Notes: generated by a model from the sequence alone, not told the origin. A stretch of 64,000 nucleotides of DNA from Tetrapyrgos nigripes (GCA_013368315.1 JAACJM010000056.1:1-64000); one strand, 5' to 3'; numbered from the stretch's first letter, positions 42,608 to 55,237 are shown. Numbers and translations are program-made.

Positions 42608-43829
42608 CACACCCGATTACAGCTTCTACCAGTTCCACCTAAAGGTATCCAGACGCTGTGACTTCACTTGTTGGTATGAAATCGATGAAAAGGAACGTGT
42701 AATTGTATTTGTAGATTGATCCTCCACTAGCAGCCAGCCCCGATAATTCCTTCATAATACATCTATTCCCTCATATACTCTGCCCGTTTTCATTCTAGTG
42801 CTGTTCGCATGCCCTCTTGGTTATTTCCGCCTTCCTTGCCTCAGACACGTCCAGGCCCAACATTATCGCATAGCATGCCTGGCTCCATCCAACTCTCCGT
42901 GTCTTTCTTTTTCTTGGCAACTATAACTACGAAGTGGCGCAAGATTTCCGCAGCTCTTGGCTCTGCCTCCGGTACGTGAAGTACTCCAGATGGTCAAATA
43001 TGCAGTGGCAGTCTGGTGGTTCCAGACGCACAGACATTAAAGTTGTCAATTTTTTTAGCGACTTTGCACTCCACCCTTCTCGTATCCTTGACCTCATCTC
43101 ATTATTACACGGAGTGGATTCCCGGTTTCTCCTATCACTTACGCTTAAAATTTACGATAGTCCAAAAGTTCTAGCTTTTTGGCGGCGCGGTGGCCATGGC
43201 CAGGGTGTTGGCGTGAATCCTATCTGTTTACTCCTATTGCTTGATCAACTTGTGATCAACTGCTTGCTTCAAGTGAAAGAACCGTGCATGGTGCCAGAAA
43301 CGAAGTCGGAGTTGGTCGGCCAGGATGGTGATAGGTTGTATCCGAGAGTCGGGAGTTCGTAAAGCTTTAATATCCCTCAATCCACCTTTATTGGACAGTG
43401 AGGTACACATTTTGTCATCGTTGAAACATGTGCATATCTGTTCATGGTATTTTTACCACATCGAGTCTAGCGTACATGACGCGTCGCCGCCGGAAGTTCC
43501 AGCTTCTGCAACCAAAACAACCTCGTATCTGCACAATCTGCGCATTGTCAAGAAGTTGTCTAACGAGCTTGATATTTTTTTAGAGGAGGCGCCGAGGTGG
43601 TGATCGACCCTAGCCGACAAGGTTTGAGGCTGCGTCGACGTGGGATGATCTGACTAACTCTACCCGACCGCTGCCAGTGCTCGAGGCAATATCTTCGTGT
43701 CAGAGTACAAGGGCGGCGGAATGAGGCACCAGTAACTTTTTGCTCTACCACATCTCCTTTTCTTCTTCACTCCATCTCTTTTCAACAAACTAGTCCCATC
43801 TTTCCCATTTCACTTAGACCATTTTAGGC
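42608..43829. other. Mostly gene-free; possible LRR/F-box-like remnant
   Basis: The plus frame 42934-43362 contains FFSDFALHPSRILDLISLLH and LSLTLKIYD, and 43325-43603 contains ILSSLKHVHICSWYF. This has a leucine-rich flavour seen in F-box/LRR proteins, but no start, splice set or continuous frame supports a gene. Confidence 0.3.
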
Positions 43830-44729
43830 ATGGACCCGCCAGAATCTCTCGAAAAGGTCAGTTGCTAGCTTGGCTCCTCTTCATCACCTCATGCTGTGGC
43901 ATAGATCTTTCAAAGGGTAGAGGAGGAGAGTGAAAGGAGAGCGCAGGAAGAGAAGGGCTTGGAAACTCCCCAGCTCGGCGATCGTCTCAAGGCTCTGTCT
44001 CCAACGCCTTCGTCATCTTCTTTGAGAACCAGATCAAGGCGACGAGGAAGCGTGTCTATTTCGCGTTTTGGTCAGGTACGTTGGCTACTCTCATGTTTTG
44101 ACACGCTACAGCAACCTAATGACATTCACCAGTTGGATGAACTCACGCGAAAGCCATCCTCGGACAACATCTCGATTCCACCCAAATCCCCTACTATCAT
44201 TTCGACACTCGCTGCCCAATCTACTTTCTACAAGCACCACGGAGAAGTGCGTAATACACGTTCTTTTATTCGAGAAGATCCGTCCTTACCTCGGTTACTT
44301 TAGAACGGAAGTTACGATTCTGTAAATTCCGTTGAGGAAGAAGACGAAAGAGCACATGCTGAAGATGCTCACCAGGTTACCCAGGTTCATAGGATTGCCC
44401 CTCGTCAGTCCATATCACGCACCGTGGGATCGTTGATTCCTCGTCGTCTAAGTCGGGCGTCTCGGCAAGTAATAGCGGAGACCAATGCTGCTGGAGACGT
44501 GGTAATTGGCGTTTCTGTCGAAGCTGCGACAGTAGAGGCAGAGGGCGGCGCTGGAGAAGCTGTTCAAGCAACCGTGCATGCTCCAGGGCTACGCCCGAAA
44601 GCATCAAAAGCAAGCTTGGTCAGTCTTGGTTCGGGTAGCGGTGGCGGCTGGCTGCATAAAGCAAAGAGTTTTACTGGCAAATTCCGTCGTAAAAGTAAGC
44701 CTGTGCTTACTACCGATTCTGTGACTTGA
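43830..44729 (+). CDS. Disordered Ser/Arg-rich protein, unknown
   Basis: Four exons (43830-43856, 43905-44075, 44133-44246, 44304-44729) join to 738 nt, 245 aa. All three introns have GT...AG ends and are about 50-57 bases. It starts MDPPESLEKIFQRVEEESER (short helix), then basic Ser-rich text (SLRTRSRRRGSVSISRFGQ), an acidic patch (SVEEEDERAHAEDAHQ), RTVGSLIPRRLSRASRQ, an Ala/Gly-rich part, and ends LHKAKSFTGKFRRKSKPVLT. Many RxxS sites suggest phosphorylation. No domain is recognised. The consistent splice frame makes a real gene likely. Confidence 0.65.
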
Positions 44730-45309
44730 CTGCTGCCTGTCTTTCCCTTTACACGCATTCCGCTATCTTTTGTCTGTATGGCTGGGTTCCTTAATAACAA
44801 ACACCGTTAATCATCTACGATCGATACGAAGGAAGATCTGCGACGAGCTGCTGACTCGTTGTGTGGTTTGACGATAATCAAAAATCACGACAATAAATCC
44901 TCAATAAAAGCATGCCACCACTTCGACTCTGGCCCACAATGACATCCGACTGACACATGCACATGTTACAGCCATCTGGGACATCTGGATCTCGAAGAGA
45001 AACCAACATCTTTTCATCTTAATGTTTACGTGACAAATGACTTAAGGCTGCTCTAGTTGGTTCATTGGTGATGTCCCCTACTTATCGGCGTTTAGAGGCT
45101 AATCAACTTGCCGGCGCATAAACACAATAAATAGCTAAGAATGAAGACGCCACATCCCCCGCTGACCTCTATCCCCCATCAGTAGATACCGACTACGTTA
45201 ACTTGCTCCTATAAAGGTCTAGGTGAGTGGCGGTCGGATTCACTGGTTACGCCCACTGATCTCCTGATTTCCCATCCTCCTGATTCACTTCTCCTTTGCA
45301 CAGACAACC
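44730..45309. other. Intergenic region
   Basis: No gene recognised; presumed promoter of the following gene. Confidence 0.4.
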
Positions 45310-45924
45310 ATGCACAGTGAACTCGACGAGTCGACATCTTTCGCTGGTTGGGGAACGAGCGCTCGCGTATCATATACTACGTTGTGGTCAACCTCAACGG
45401 CCCCAGACACGTATCCTCAGGCGATACTAGAACATTATCCACACGCGTCTCCAGAGACGCCCCCTCTCACTCCTTCTTCCTCTTCTCACTCCGATTCCGA
45501 TGCACCACCCTCTTTTCATGATTCCCAACCTCTCGATATCGATTTCGACTGGTCTTGCCTCGATGGCTTAGACGAAAAACTCATCTATGATCCGATGGAA
45601 TCCTTTGGAGATGTATGTTGGGCGGCTGCGGTTGAAGACTATACAGACCGCAGCGCAACGCCCACACAGTCCCATCCTGGCCTTAAAGGCCATACACGTC
45701 GATACTCAGACTTTTCAGTTGGCTCAACAACATATTATGGGACAGACGAGGATGAAGATTGGCAATTAGCGCGTCAAAAAGGCTTAATATCGGGTACCAG
45801 TACACCGGTGCGTGTTGACTCGCACGTTAATGCTGTCCTTGAAGCTCATGAGAGATGTTATACAGCGCGCTGTAATTCCACAGTGTCCTCCTGTGATCCC
45901 CCCGTTCGAATTCAACGGCGATAG
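45310..45924 (+). CDS. Acidic protein, unknown
   Basis: Single open frame of 204 aa, no intron needed. Begins MHSELDESTSFAGWGTSARV. Contains a Ser/Pro/Thr stretch (SPETPPLTPSSSSHSDSD), an acidic aromatic part (PLDIDFDWSCLDGLDEKL) and HTRRYSDFSVGSTTYYG. It looks like a short disordered regulatory protein, but no family is recognised. It could end differently if spliced. Confidence 0.5.
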   Translation: MHSELDESTSFAGWGTSARVSYTTLWSTSTAPDTYPQAILEHYPHASPETPPLTPSSSSHSDSDAPPSFHDSQPLDIDFDWSCLDGLDEKLIYDPMESFGDVCWAAAVEDYTDRSATPTQSHPGLKGHTRRYSDFSVGSTTYYGTDEDEDWQLARQKGLISGTSTPVRVDSHVNAVLEAHERCYTARCNSTVSSCDPPVRIQRR

Positions 45925-46844
45925 GACATCGTTTATACTATTCGAATCATATTTTGCGACTGCGGACCCTGGCGAGGCCGGTTCTTATGCAGCCTCAACT
46001 TTCAAGAAACGCGCCTCTGTACCTCTTGCCCCCAGCATCATCTCAATTTGCTCCGCCTTTCGAAGTCGGATAATACAAACATAAACGTTTCTTGGATACA
46101 GACGGAGCATATTGTACTTGTACTACTCATCATCTTGGTAGATTTGGAGGATAGGATAGGTGTACTACTTTCTTTATTATTTGGTTAAAGCTCACAGACT
46201 GCGTGTAGTGTAGGATCATCCGTAATCTATCTAGTATACCTTGGCTGGGTGCCATTTCATTTCATCCATTTTTGCACTAATTTGGCACATCTGCCGCTGA
46301 TTCATCTTCAGTCACTTACCGGGTACCTGTTTTATCCGCTATCCCAACAATGGAGAAGAATTGTCGCCAAGGAGACTTTGTGCTCAGTGGTCCCATTCGC
46401 AGCCCCGTTTACACCAACCATTACGACTGGATGAGAGCTACCTGCAATCGAGTCGGTGACTCAGGAGGACGCAGTCAGGTATCGGCATGGTGCCCGAGAA
46501 TGAGACTGCGCGCAGTGCGAAAGCAACCGCTTGATTGCATCAACGTACACCTCTGAGATTCAGAAGCTCAGCCACTGATGCAGATGCCATCCTTCAAGTT
46601 CTCCGCTTTCGATATCCACGTGGCTGTGTCCTGTTTGATCTTTTTTCTTCTTCAAGTTTGCCTATAGCCAATTGCTTCCTCCCAATGAAACTCCCGAGAC
46701 GACACCCAGATTTATTAGACGGACAAAGCATTCATTAGATTACTCGTTGAACCATCCAGAGGTGAGCTTCTACGTTACAGTTTTCTCAGCGCTGACTTTG
46801 TACCGAATAGTACTTTCTCATCTTCTCTGCCCAAGTGGCATATC
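45925..46844. other. Intergenic region with possible upstream exons
   Basis: A plus frame at 46350-46556 (MEKNCRQGDFVLSGPIRSP) and a short frame ending HSLDYSLNHPE before a GTGAGC at 46762 could be upstream exons of the next gene. Their frames do not join cleanly to it. Confidence 0.3.
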
Positions 46845-47461
46845 GTGGCTTCTATGAACGACTATTCAAACTCTCTCATTCATTTCCGTCCGAGTCGTCT
46901 TGCACTGGACCTTTCCATTGGCCACAAACGGGGAAAATGGTATCTCGTCTTCGCTCGTGCGTACAAAGCCGCCGACAGCCGAGAGGTCACTAGGCTCGAT
47001 CAACCTTTCCGAATCTCGTACGACCAGGACACTGATTCCCCTGTCTTCTGGTTTGATCCTACGGCTTTCACTGGCTGGGAGAAAGAGGGCCAACCCCTTC
47101 TAGACTATCTACTTGAGTTGGGCCCACACCAGCCTGCGGTTCTGAAGGTGGTGACGCCTGCTAGAGAGAATTCAGAACGGAAGGGTAGAGGTTCATTGGT
47201 TGAAGTCCTTGTCTCAGAAGGCCGCCTAGCTCATTGGTGTGAACGATGTAGGGAGTGGGAAACGATGACCCTAGCGGAAGAGTCGCGATGGAAAATTTCC
47301 TCCAGGTCGAGGAGATTGCCAACCTATCTGTGTCCAGAGGTATGTAATGAGTCAGTCACTAATTTGTCCACATTTTTTCTGACGTATTTATGTACTAGTG
47401 TCAGGGAAAAGATTGGTTCGGTCCGAAATTATTCAGAGCTTTGCGCAACACTTTCTGCTGA
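46845..47461 (+). CDS. Protein with split zinc-ribbon-like motif, unknown
   Basis: Exons 46845-47339 and 47399-47461 join to 558 nt, 185 aa. It contains KRGKWYLVFARAYKAADSRE and PVFWFDPTAFTGWEKEGQ, then WCERCREW and, across the intron, YLCPE|CQGKDWFGP. The two CxxC pairs (CERC, CPEC) would form a zinc ribbon only after splicing; reading through the intron destroys the second pair. The true start may lie further upstream. No family is recognised. Its 3' side abuts the first hydrolase duplication unit. Confidence 0.5.
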
Positions 47462-47496
47462 GGTCTAATTGCATCGTCATTCTCGTCAAAGCTCAT

Positions 47497-50403
47497 GCAT
47501 CGCATTGGACATTATTCGCTGTAGCATCCTACTTTGTATCGCTATTCTTTCTCCGTAATTCTACATACATTGTATCCATCATTCAACAGACAGCTCATGT
47601 CAATCACACTCTCGTTTTGCCAACCTGAACAATCTCTTCATGAGGTCTTTAGGATCCTCCCGAATTCCACTGTGTTCCAGTTGATTCGTGATATACTGCT
47701 CCGTATTCTTGATTTTCGATGCAGTTTCCTGGGACAGCTCGAAGGGGACATACCTGCAAACGCTCGTCAAAACCGAAAGAAACGGGTCAAGAAATTACGC
47801 ACATGTCGTTGTAATATCTATTGCAAACATAACAGTGACGAAAAGTTGGAATCAGAACACATAAGATGCGGAAAGAAGAATCAAAGAAAATAATGAAATG
47901 ACATACGTCGCGGTCGTTACATGTACCTCATTCCTCGACAATTGATCCAAATCATACAGAGGACCCCATGAGTCATCACGAGCAAGAATCTCTGCAGCAC
48001 CTTTCAAAGGCCGGAGGTTTTTGTAGTCGTCAAACATTTCCGGGAAAATCTGAAATGGGTAAGATTCGGTGTTGTCAGTAGGCATGGGAAGGAGACAGAA
48101 AAGGGGGGAGATAGAACGGGAAACGAGATGCGCGGCTGATAGCTTACCATTTCACCTGTGAAATAAATCGGCTCTGTGTCTGCCAGGTCCTTAATGTGAT
48201 TCCATGAGAAGTACTGAGGGTGCTTCTGGACGACACGGTGTGCAGACCAACGGGATGATTTCCTACATACATAGAAGGGTGATTAGCCAGTGTGGAATGA
48301 GATTTTTTTAAAAAGGAATTCCGAGGTACCCTTGACAGTATAGAGGCTCGTGTAGAATCGCATATATCGGATTGCCATCGAATGATTGGCTGTTCTCAAT
48401 GGTTTGCAGTGCTTTGTATGATATTTTGCCAAACAGCTCTAGGTCATTCGAAGCACGAAGCACCATTTCTACCTCGGCCAGAGATATCAGTAATAATATC
48501 GCCACTGGATATAAGATAGACCACCACACATACGATGGACACGATCAATACCGCCTGGTGTCAAAGTCGGCAGATTGTGAGAAGCGCATATGAGAAGACA
48601 CCTAAAGACCCACCTTGCATACCAAAATCGATCCCAAGCTGCTGAAAGCGACGAACGGATAGTCTGCCGCCGCTCGGTAGAATCACCTCGTTCCCATCGA
48701 GGAAGGTGCAAATATCTCGGATCTTTAGTTTAAAGATGAGTACATTGAAGCTTAGGGCTTAGGCAGAATTAGCAGAATGCTCACTCGTTTCTTATCCCTA
48801 GGATATTTCTGATAATATACTTCGTTTCGTCTGATCACCTTGCCTTGGAAATCAAGTCTGTTAGTTCGTCATAGGAAAGTGTCAGTCACAGAAAGACCAA
48901 CATACGGACTGTCCATTCATAATTAGGATCAGGATGATCTCCCAGGGGTGCTAGTCCTCCAGTTATGAAAACGTCTTTCAAGCCTTCGCTATGAAAGGAT
49001 AAATAAGTGATGGAACAGAAACCTCCAAAACTCTGCCCCATGATTGTCCATTTGCGGTCTTCCTCCTTCTCCTTGTTTCCTAAGAGAATTTTCCGAATAA
49101 CTTCACAGTCATTGACTACACGTCAGCGAGAGCGTTTTTCAAGTTAGTCCCAAACCGGCTCTCAGAGATAAGCAAATTACCCACCTATACTATCCGCTCT
49201 GAAAAACTTGAAATAGTCGGCAATATCCTGATCTGTCTTCAAGCGTGAAGGAAGTGTATCGGGGGTGATTGGTGTGCTCAGACCAGTTCCTCGAGGGTCT
49301 AGCCACAGAGTCTGGAGAATGCAACCAACAGCGGCCAAGAGCGTTAATAACGGATTATGACTCCAGAACACGAAGCGAATACGCAACGCAACACATGGAT
49401 CTTGGAGGACCATGCCTTTGACTGGAATCTAATGAATCTAGAAAGCTTGTCTACTCACCTGATAACCTTGTTCATGGATCTACATACAATCACGCAAAGA
49501 TAAACGCACAAAGCAAACGATAACCAGTCAGACGCATGTTTGAGGGTTTGACGTATAAGAAAGAGTTGATAAATTTACCTCTCCCGCGAAGCCAGAGCTG
49601 CCCATGAGCCCAACTTCGAAACCAGGACCCCCTTGTTTCGAGAAGATTCAGAACACGAGATGAATTCGATGTTTCATTTACAGACCTTGCAGGTAGACCA
49701 CTAGGTGGAGATGAATTAATGAGCGTCAATGAAGATGATACGTAGTCAAGACGGTAAGCAGCTGGAATGAAAGATGCGATCAGGAACGTACAATACGGAA
49801 GTTCCTCCTCCTCCTTCTGCGTCTTCGCCTTCTTCCTAGGAATCAGGTTTCGAGCAAAGACACGAATTTTCTCCCCTGAAGGGTTCGCATGATCTAGCGG
49901 CAAGTCAAAGAATCTTTCAATGACTTTGATATCTTCTATAGACGCGTGTACAGGTCGGGGATTCGAAAAGATGTGAAGAAAGTCAGTTACAGAATCCCGC
50001 TGAAGTCCAAGGGACACTCGCACCTTTATTACAGTACGTCTCCACATCGTGGGTCATGGTGTAATTGCAAGAACCTTGTGCTGTTGAGAAAGGGTAAGAT
50101 CTGTGAGTGGTTCATTAATATAAGCCTGCGCCGCACGGCTATCTGGATCTCAGCGTACGATGAGATTGACAAAGCTCCAAGCTTAGTACGATAACGGCAC
50201 GTTCGTGAGCGCCAGTTGCAGTTCCAACTAGATGTTGACAATAACGACCGAGTTGCCCAGCGATGGATTTGAGCACTGGCGTGACGCGTACTGTGAACAG
50301 TAAAACCGTTCCTTAGTTGGTAGTTGAAAAGCAAGGAAGAGAGCTGTACCATCTCAGCCCAGGTGACTGTTGGAAAGAAGGCCGCGGTGAGAAACAGGTG
50401 TGA
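47497..50403. repeat. Segmental duplication, unit A
   Basis: About 2.9 kb, starting CATCGCATTGGACATTATT and ending near GGTGAGAAACAGGTG. The partner is 51164-54074. The two are nearly identical with scattered substitutions and a few small indels, across exons and introns alike, so the event is recent. Each carries one alpha/beta hydrolase gene. Confidence 0.9.
47600..50047 (-). CDS. Alpha/beta hydrolase, proline iminopeptidase-like (S33), copy A
   Basis: Multi-exon gene for a prolyl aminopeptidase-type hydrolase, cleaving N-terminal residues (often proline) from peptides. Exons in order: KVIERFFDLPLDHANPSGEK and IRVFARNLIPRKKAK; VYLQ|GGPGFEVGLMGSSGFAG (oxyanion region); TLWLDPRGTGLSTPITPDTL; KWTIMGQSFGGFCSITYLSF with the nucleophile Ser in GQSFGG; LAPLGDHPDPNYEWTV; GGIDRVH|EMVLRASNDLELFGK; SSRWSAHRVVQKHPQYFSWN; IFPEMFDDYKNLRPLKGAAE; ending KRLFRLAKRECD at 47600. 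Introns of 50-70 bases join these in frame. The first exon is uncertain: the frame is open up to an ATG at 50047 (MWRRTVIKV), but the conserved part starts only at SIEDIKVIERFF. Confidence 0.8.
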
Positions 50404-50801
50404 TGACCGGTATAGCAATGTCTCAAAACTTTTCGTGAACTCTTGACGACATGACTATTAAATATTATTAAATGCTTACGCTGCTCGAGTTGCCCAAAAA
50501 CAACAGCTCTTTCGTGGTTGGGTCCTCACTAGTCACTCCGATGCAAATAGTTGTTCGAACGGGACTCGTTATTTGTGGATTGTCCATAGCTTCTCACCAT
50601 ATACTTAACAGCACCCAATCATGTCCATGCAGATGATGTCTTGAGTATATATACTCAGACGTTTTGTTGCCTTGCAGTGGTACACCCCATCAAGTTCTTT
50701 ACAACAATTTCTGCCTCACACTCTCTGCTCTGTCCGGATAGAAAGAGACGCTGAAAAACACCTACCAATGCCTGCTCACCATTCGCCTCAGCTCAACTTC
50801 A
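50404..50801. other. Unique spacer, promoter of the DUF6535 fragment
   Basis: No coding signal; GAGTATATATACTC at about 50643 contains a TATA-like palindrome. Confidence 0.4.
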
Positions 50802-51163
50802 ATGGAAAAGAATGAGAAGCAGCCTGATACTGATGGTTTTGGTAAGTAAACCAACTTTAAAATATGACAGCATGTTTCTGATGAAGCAGTGCACAATGAA
50901 CATCCAGGACGGTTCAAATCCACTGCAAATGACGATGCATGTTTCAAGCTCTGGAATGTGTACATCAGCCAAGCCCACGATTACGACAAGGCTCTTCTTC
51001 TTGAAGGCTGGAAAGGTGACATGGATGGAATGGTACTCTTTGTGTCACGTCTCTTCTTATTCTTATATCACTTCAGCCTCCTGAAAAATCCTAGTCTGTT
51101 CTTTATTCCGCCATTCTTACCGCCCTAATTGTCGAGAGCTACAAAAAGTTACAACTGGATCCA
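50802..51163 (+). pseudogene. DUF6535 gene, cut off by the hydrolase duplication
   Basis: Exons 50802-50841, 50890-51032 and from 51095 join in frame: MEKNEKQPDTDGF, then FKLWNVYISQAHDYDKALLL and EGWKGDMDGM, then SVLYSAILTALIVESYKKLQ with a hydrophobic start. This is the beginning of DUF6535, an Agaricomycete membrane-associated domain of unknown role. After LQLDP the sequence switches at about 51164 to the hydrolase duplication unit B, so the remaining several hundred residues expected of the family are missing. Confidence 0.7.
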
Positions 51164-54074
51164 GCATCGCATTAGACATTATTTGCTGTAGCATCCTACT
51201 TTGTATCGCTATTCTTTCTCCGTAATTCTACATATATTGTATCCATCATTCAACAGACAGCTCATGTCAATCATACTCTCGTTTTGCCAACCTGAACAAT
51301 CTCTTCATGAGGTCTTTAGGATCCTCCCGAATTCCACTGTGTTCCAGTTGATTCGTGATATACTGCTCTGTGTTCTTGATTTTCGATGCAGTTTCCTGGG
51401 ACAGCTCGAAGGGGACATACCTGCAAACGCTCGTCAAAACCGAAAGAAACGGGTCAAGAAATTACGCACATGTCATTGTAATATCTATCGCAAGCATAAC
51501 AGTGACGAAAAGTTGGAATCAGAACACATAAGATGCGGGAAGACGAATCAAAAAAAAAAAGAATGAAATGACATACGTCGCGGTCGTTACATGTACCTCA
51601 TTCCTCGACAATTGATCCAAATCATACAGAGGACCCCATGAGTCATCACGAGCAAGAATCTCTGCAGCACCTTTCAAAGGCCGGAGGTTTTTGTAGTCGT
51701 CAAACATTTCTGGGAAAATCTGAAATGGGTAAGATTCGGTGTTGTCAGTAGGCATGGGAAGGAGACAGAAAAGGGGGGAGATAGAACGGAAAATGAGATG
51801 CGCGGCTGATAGCTTACCATTTCGCCTGTGAAATAAATTGGATCTGTGTCTGCCAGGTCTTTAATGTGAGTCCATGAGAAGTACTGAGGGTACTTCTGAA
51901 CGACACGGTGTGCAGACCAACGGGATGATTTCCTACATACATAGAAGGGTGATTAGCCAGTGTGGAATGAGATTTTTTATAAAAAGGAATTCCGAGGTAC
52001 CCTTGACAGTACACAGGCTCGTGTATAATCGCATATATCGGTCTGCCATCGAATGATTGGCTGTTCTCAATGGTTTGCAGTACCTTGTATGATATTTTGC
52101 CAAACAGTTCTAGGTCATTTGAAGCACGAAGCACCATCTCTACTCGGCCAGAGATATCAGTAATAATATCGCCACTGGAGATAAGGAAGACCACCACACA
52201 TACGATGGACACGATCAATACCGCCTGGTGTCAAAGTCGGAAGATTGTGAGAAGCGCATATGAGGAGACACCTGAAGACCCACCTTGCTTACCAAAATCG
52301 ATGCCAAGCTGCTGAAAGCGACGAACGGATAGTCTGCCGCCGCTCGGTAGAATCACCTCGTTCCCATCGAGGAAGGTGCAAATATCTCGAATCTTTAGTT
52401 TAAAGATGAGTACATTGAAGCTTAGGGCTTAGGCAGAATTAGCAGAATGCTCACTCGTTTCTTATCCCTAGGATATTTCTGATAATATGATTCGTTTCGT
52501 CTGATCACCTTGCCTTGGAAATCAAGTCTGTTAGTTCGTCATAGGAAAGTGTCAGTCACAGAAAGACCAACATACGGACTGTCCATTCATAATTAGGATC
52601 AGGATGATCTCCCAGGGGTGCTAGTCCTCCAGTTATGAAAACGTCTTTCAAGCCTTCGCTATGAAAGGATAAGTAAGTGATGGAACAGAAACCTCCAAAA
52701 CTCTGCCCCATGATTGTCCATTTGCGGTCTTCCTCCTTCTCCTTGTTTCCTAGGAGAATTTTCCGAATAGCTTCACAGTCTTTGACTACAAGTCAGCGCG
52801 AGCGTTTTTCAAGTTAGTCCCAAACCGGCTCTCAGAGATAAGCAAATCACCCACCTATACTATCCGCTCTGAAAAACTTGAAATAGTCGGCAATATCCTG
52901 ATCTGTCTTCAAGCGTGAAGGAAGTGTATCGGGGGTAATTGGTGTGCTCAGACCAGTTCCTCGAGGGTCTAGCCATAGAGTCTGGAGAATGCAACCAACA
53001 GCGGCCAAGAGCGTTAATAACGGATTATGACTCCAGAACACGAAGCGAAGACGCAACGCAATACATGGATCTTGGAGGACCATGCCTTTGACTGGAATCA
53101 TTCTAATGAATCTAGAAAGCTTGTCTACTCACCTGATAACCTTGTTCATGGATCTACATACAATCACGCAAAGATAAACGCACAAAGGAAACGATAACTA
53201 GTCAGACGCATGTTTGAGGGTTTGACGTATCAGAAAGAGTTGATAAATTTACCTCTCCCGCGAAGCCAGAGCTGCCCATGAGCCCAACTTCGAAACCAGG
53301 ACCCCCTTGTTTCGAGAAGATTCAGAACATGAGATGAATTCGGTGTTTCATTTACAGACCTGGCAAGTAGATCACTAGGTGGAGATGAATTAATGAGCGT
53401 CAACGATGATATTAGGTAGTCAAGACAGTAAGCAGCTAGAATGAAAGATGCGATCAGGAACGTACAATACGGAAGTTCCTCCTCCTCCCTCTGCGACTTC
53501 GCCTTCTTCCTAGGAATCAGGTTTCGAGCAAAGACACGAATTTTCTCCCCTGAAGGGTTCGCATGATCTAGCGGCAAGTCAAAGAATCTTTCAATGACTT
53601 TGATATCTTCTATAGACGCGTGTACAGGTCGGGGATTCGAAAAGATGTGAAGAAAGTCAGTTACAGAATCCCGCTGAAGTCCAAGGCGCACTCGCACCTT
53701 TATTATAGTACGTCTCCACATCGTGGGTCATGGTGTAATCGCAAGAGCCTTGTGCTGTTGAGAAAGGGTAAGATCTGTGAGTGGTTCATTAATATAAGCC
53801 TGCGCCGCACGGCTATCTGGATCTCAGCTTACGATGAGATCGACAAAGCTCCAAGCTTGGTACGATAACGGCACGTTCGTGAGCGCCAGTTGCAGTTCCA
53901 ACTAGATGTTGACAATAACGACCGAGTTGCCCAGCGATGGATTTGAGCACTGGCGTGACGTGTGCTGTGAACAGTAAAAAAACCGTTCCTTAGTTGGTAG
54001 TTGAAAAGCAAGGAAGAGAGCTGTACCATCTCAGCCCAGGTGACTGTTGGAAAGAAGGCCGCGGTGATAAACAG
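51164..54074. repeat. Segmental duplication, unit B
   Basis: Partner of 47497-50403, same orientation, offset about 3.67 kb. The left edge lies inside the DUF6535 gene, the right edge near GGTGATAAACAGGTGAC. Confidence 0.9.
51267..53721 (-). CDS. Alpha/beta hydrolase, proline iminopeptidase-like (S33), copy B
   Basis: Same exons and motifs as copy A (GQSFGG nucleophile region, LWLDPRGTGLSTP, FFDLPLDHANPSGEK), ending KRLFRLAKREYD at 51267. The open start is at 53721. Differences from copy A are mostly single substitutions, for example in the linker before LPYC (QREEEE for QKEEEE). No inactivating change was noticed by eye. Because the unit includes flanking sequence upstream of the first exon, both copies may be expressed. 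Confidence 0.8.
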
Positions 54075-54267
54075 GTGACTACCGAATATCCGACTCCCGA
54101 GTCGCGTAGTCGGCCATGTCAATCTCAATTCTCAATTCGCGTCCGCTCTGAGTCGACCAGTAGACCCAAGAACTTATGCTGGTTATGTAGGTAGATCCAG
54201 TATAGTAATGTAAAAACTAACGTGCAAGGCTATGATACAAGATGGGTATAATATATGCTCAAAGAGA

Positions 54268-55237
54268 TCACCGACCACCCCTAATCAACTGAGCTCCAGT
54301 CAACTCATCCTGGCTGGGATCGTCCTCCAGGTCCATAGGGTCTGATTCCTTCTTCTTTATGGGCTCGTCACCACAGCCACAATCATATTCATCGTCTAGA
54401 TGTGCGCAGTCAAACTCGGGCTTTTCAAGTCGCTCGTTGACTTGGTTGTGTACGAAACATAGCCTGTGTTCACAGTCATATGAGCGATTGAGCTTGGAAG
54501 TTGTTTAAAGGGAAAAGCTTACCAGAGTGAAGCAGCTCGTCGATTTGCCGTCTGTGGTCAAAGGTAAATAAGTGTAGAGATAGTATTGCTTCGGGCTTAC
54601 TTGAGGAGGAAATTTCTTTAACAGTTGTTGGAATTCAGCGGCACATTCACCACAGGGGTAGAGACGTGAAAATAGGTGGAAATATGAGTTTAACGCTCCT
54701 CGTTCGTCTTCGGTGGGATTCTGAGAGGTTGGGTATTAGTTTGAGACAATATAGGAGCTCCTCAGGTACTGCTTGCCTCAGGGTACCTTAAAGTCATCGT
54801 ATGTCTATTCTCGGTAAGTTTAGCAGATATATTCCCTAAAGTTACGTAGAAAGACTCACAATAATTTCCATGTCGCCCTACCGAGTGCTGCCCTGATGTC
54901 GGAAAGTTAGATAGCAAGAACAACATCTCGCTTCAGGTACACACTTTGCTGTAGCATTCCCAAGTTGCTCCATAATTACACCTCCCTCCACGCCGGTAAT
55001 CGGTACATCAAGAGGATTTTTCGATGCTAGATTTTTCGAATTGGCATGGGAGCCAAAGGTTGTTTCACCAAGAAGATCATTCGTGTATATCCTAGCTGTT
55101 GGATGTAGAAACCCAACCATTGCCAACACGAGCTAGCAGAATGTCAGCAACTCCGAATATGGTTCACAACGGATCCTGACGAGATTCACCAAGGCAATGA
55201 CTATGAGAACAAAAGATTTAGCAAACCGAGATATCAT
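54268..55237 (-). CDS. ERV2: FAD-linked sulfhydryl oxidase, ERV2-type
   Basis: Makes disulfide bonds using oxygen, probably in the ER. The start MISRFAKSFVLIVIAL at 55237 is a signal anchor, continued after an intron by LVLAMVGFLHPTAR. The Erv/ALR fold follows over several short exons: AALGRATWKLL|HTMTLRYPE; NPTEDERGALNSYFHLFSRL; the redox pair CGEC in LYPCGECAAEFQQLLKKFP; a short exon ANRRAASLW; LCFVHNQVNERLEKPEFDC; and a C-terminal CGCG. W-x-LLH, the C-x2-C and H-N-x-V-N are the FAD and active-site hallmarks. The tail is acidic and lacks a KDEL-like signal. It is divergent from the asparaginyl-tRNA synthetase gene 460 bases away. Confidence 0.92.
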
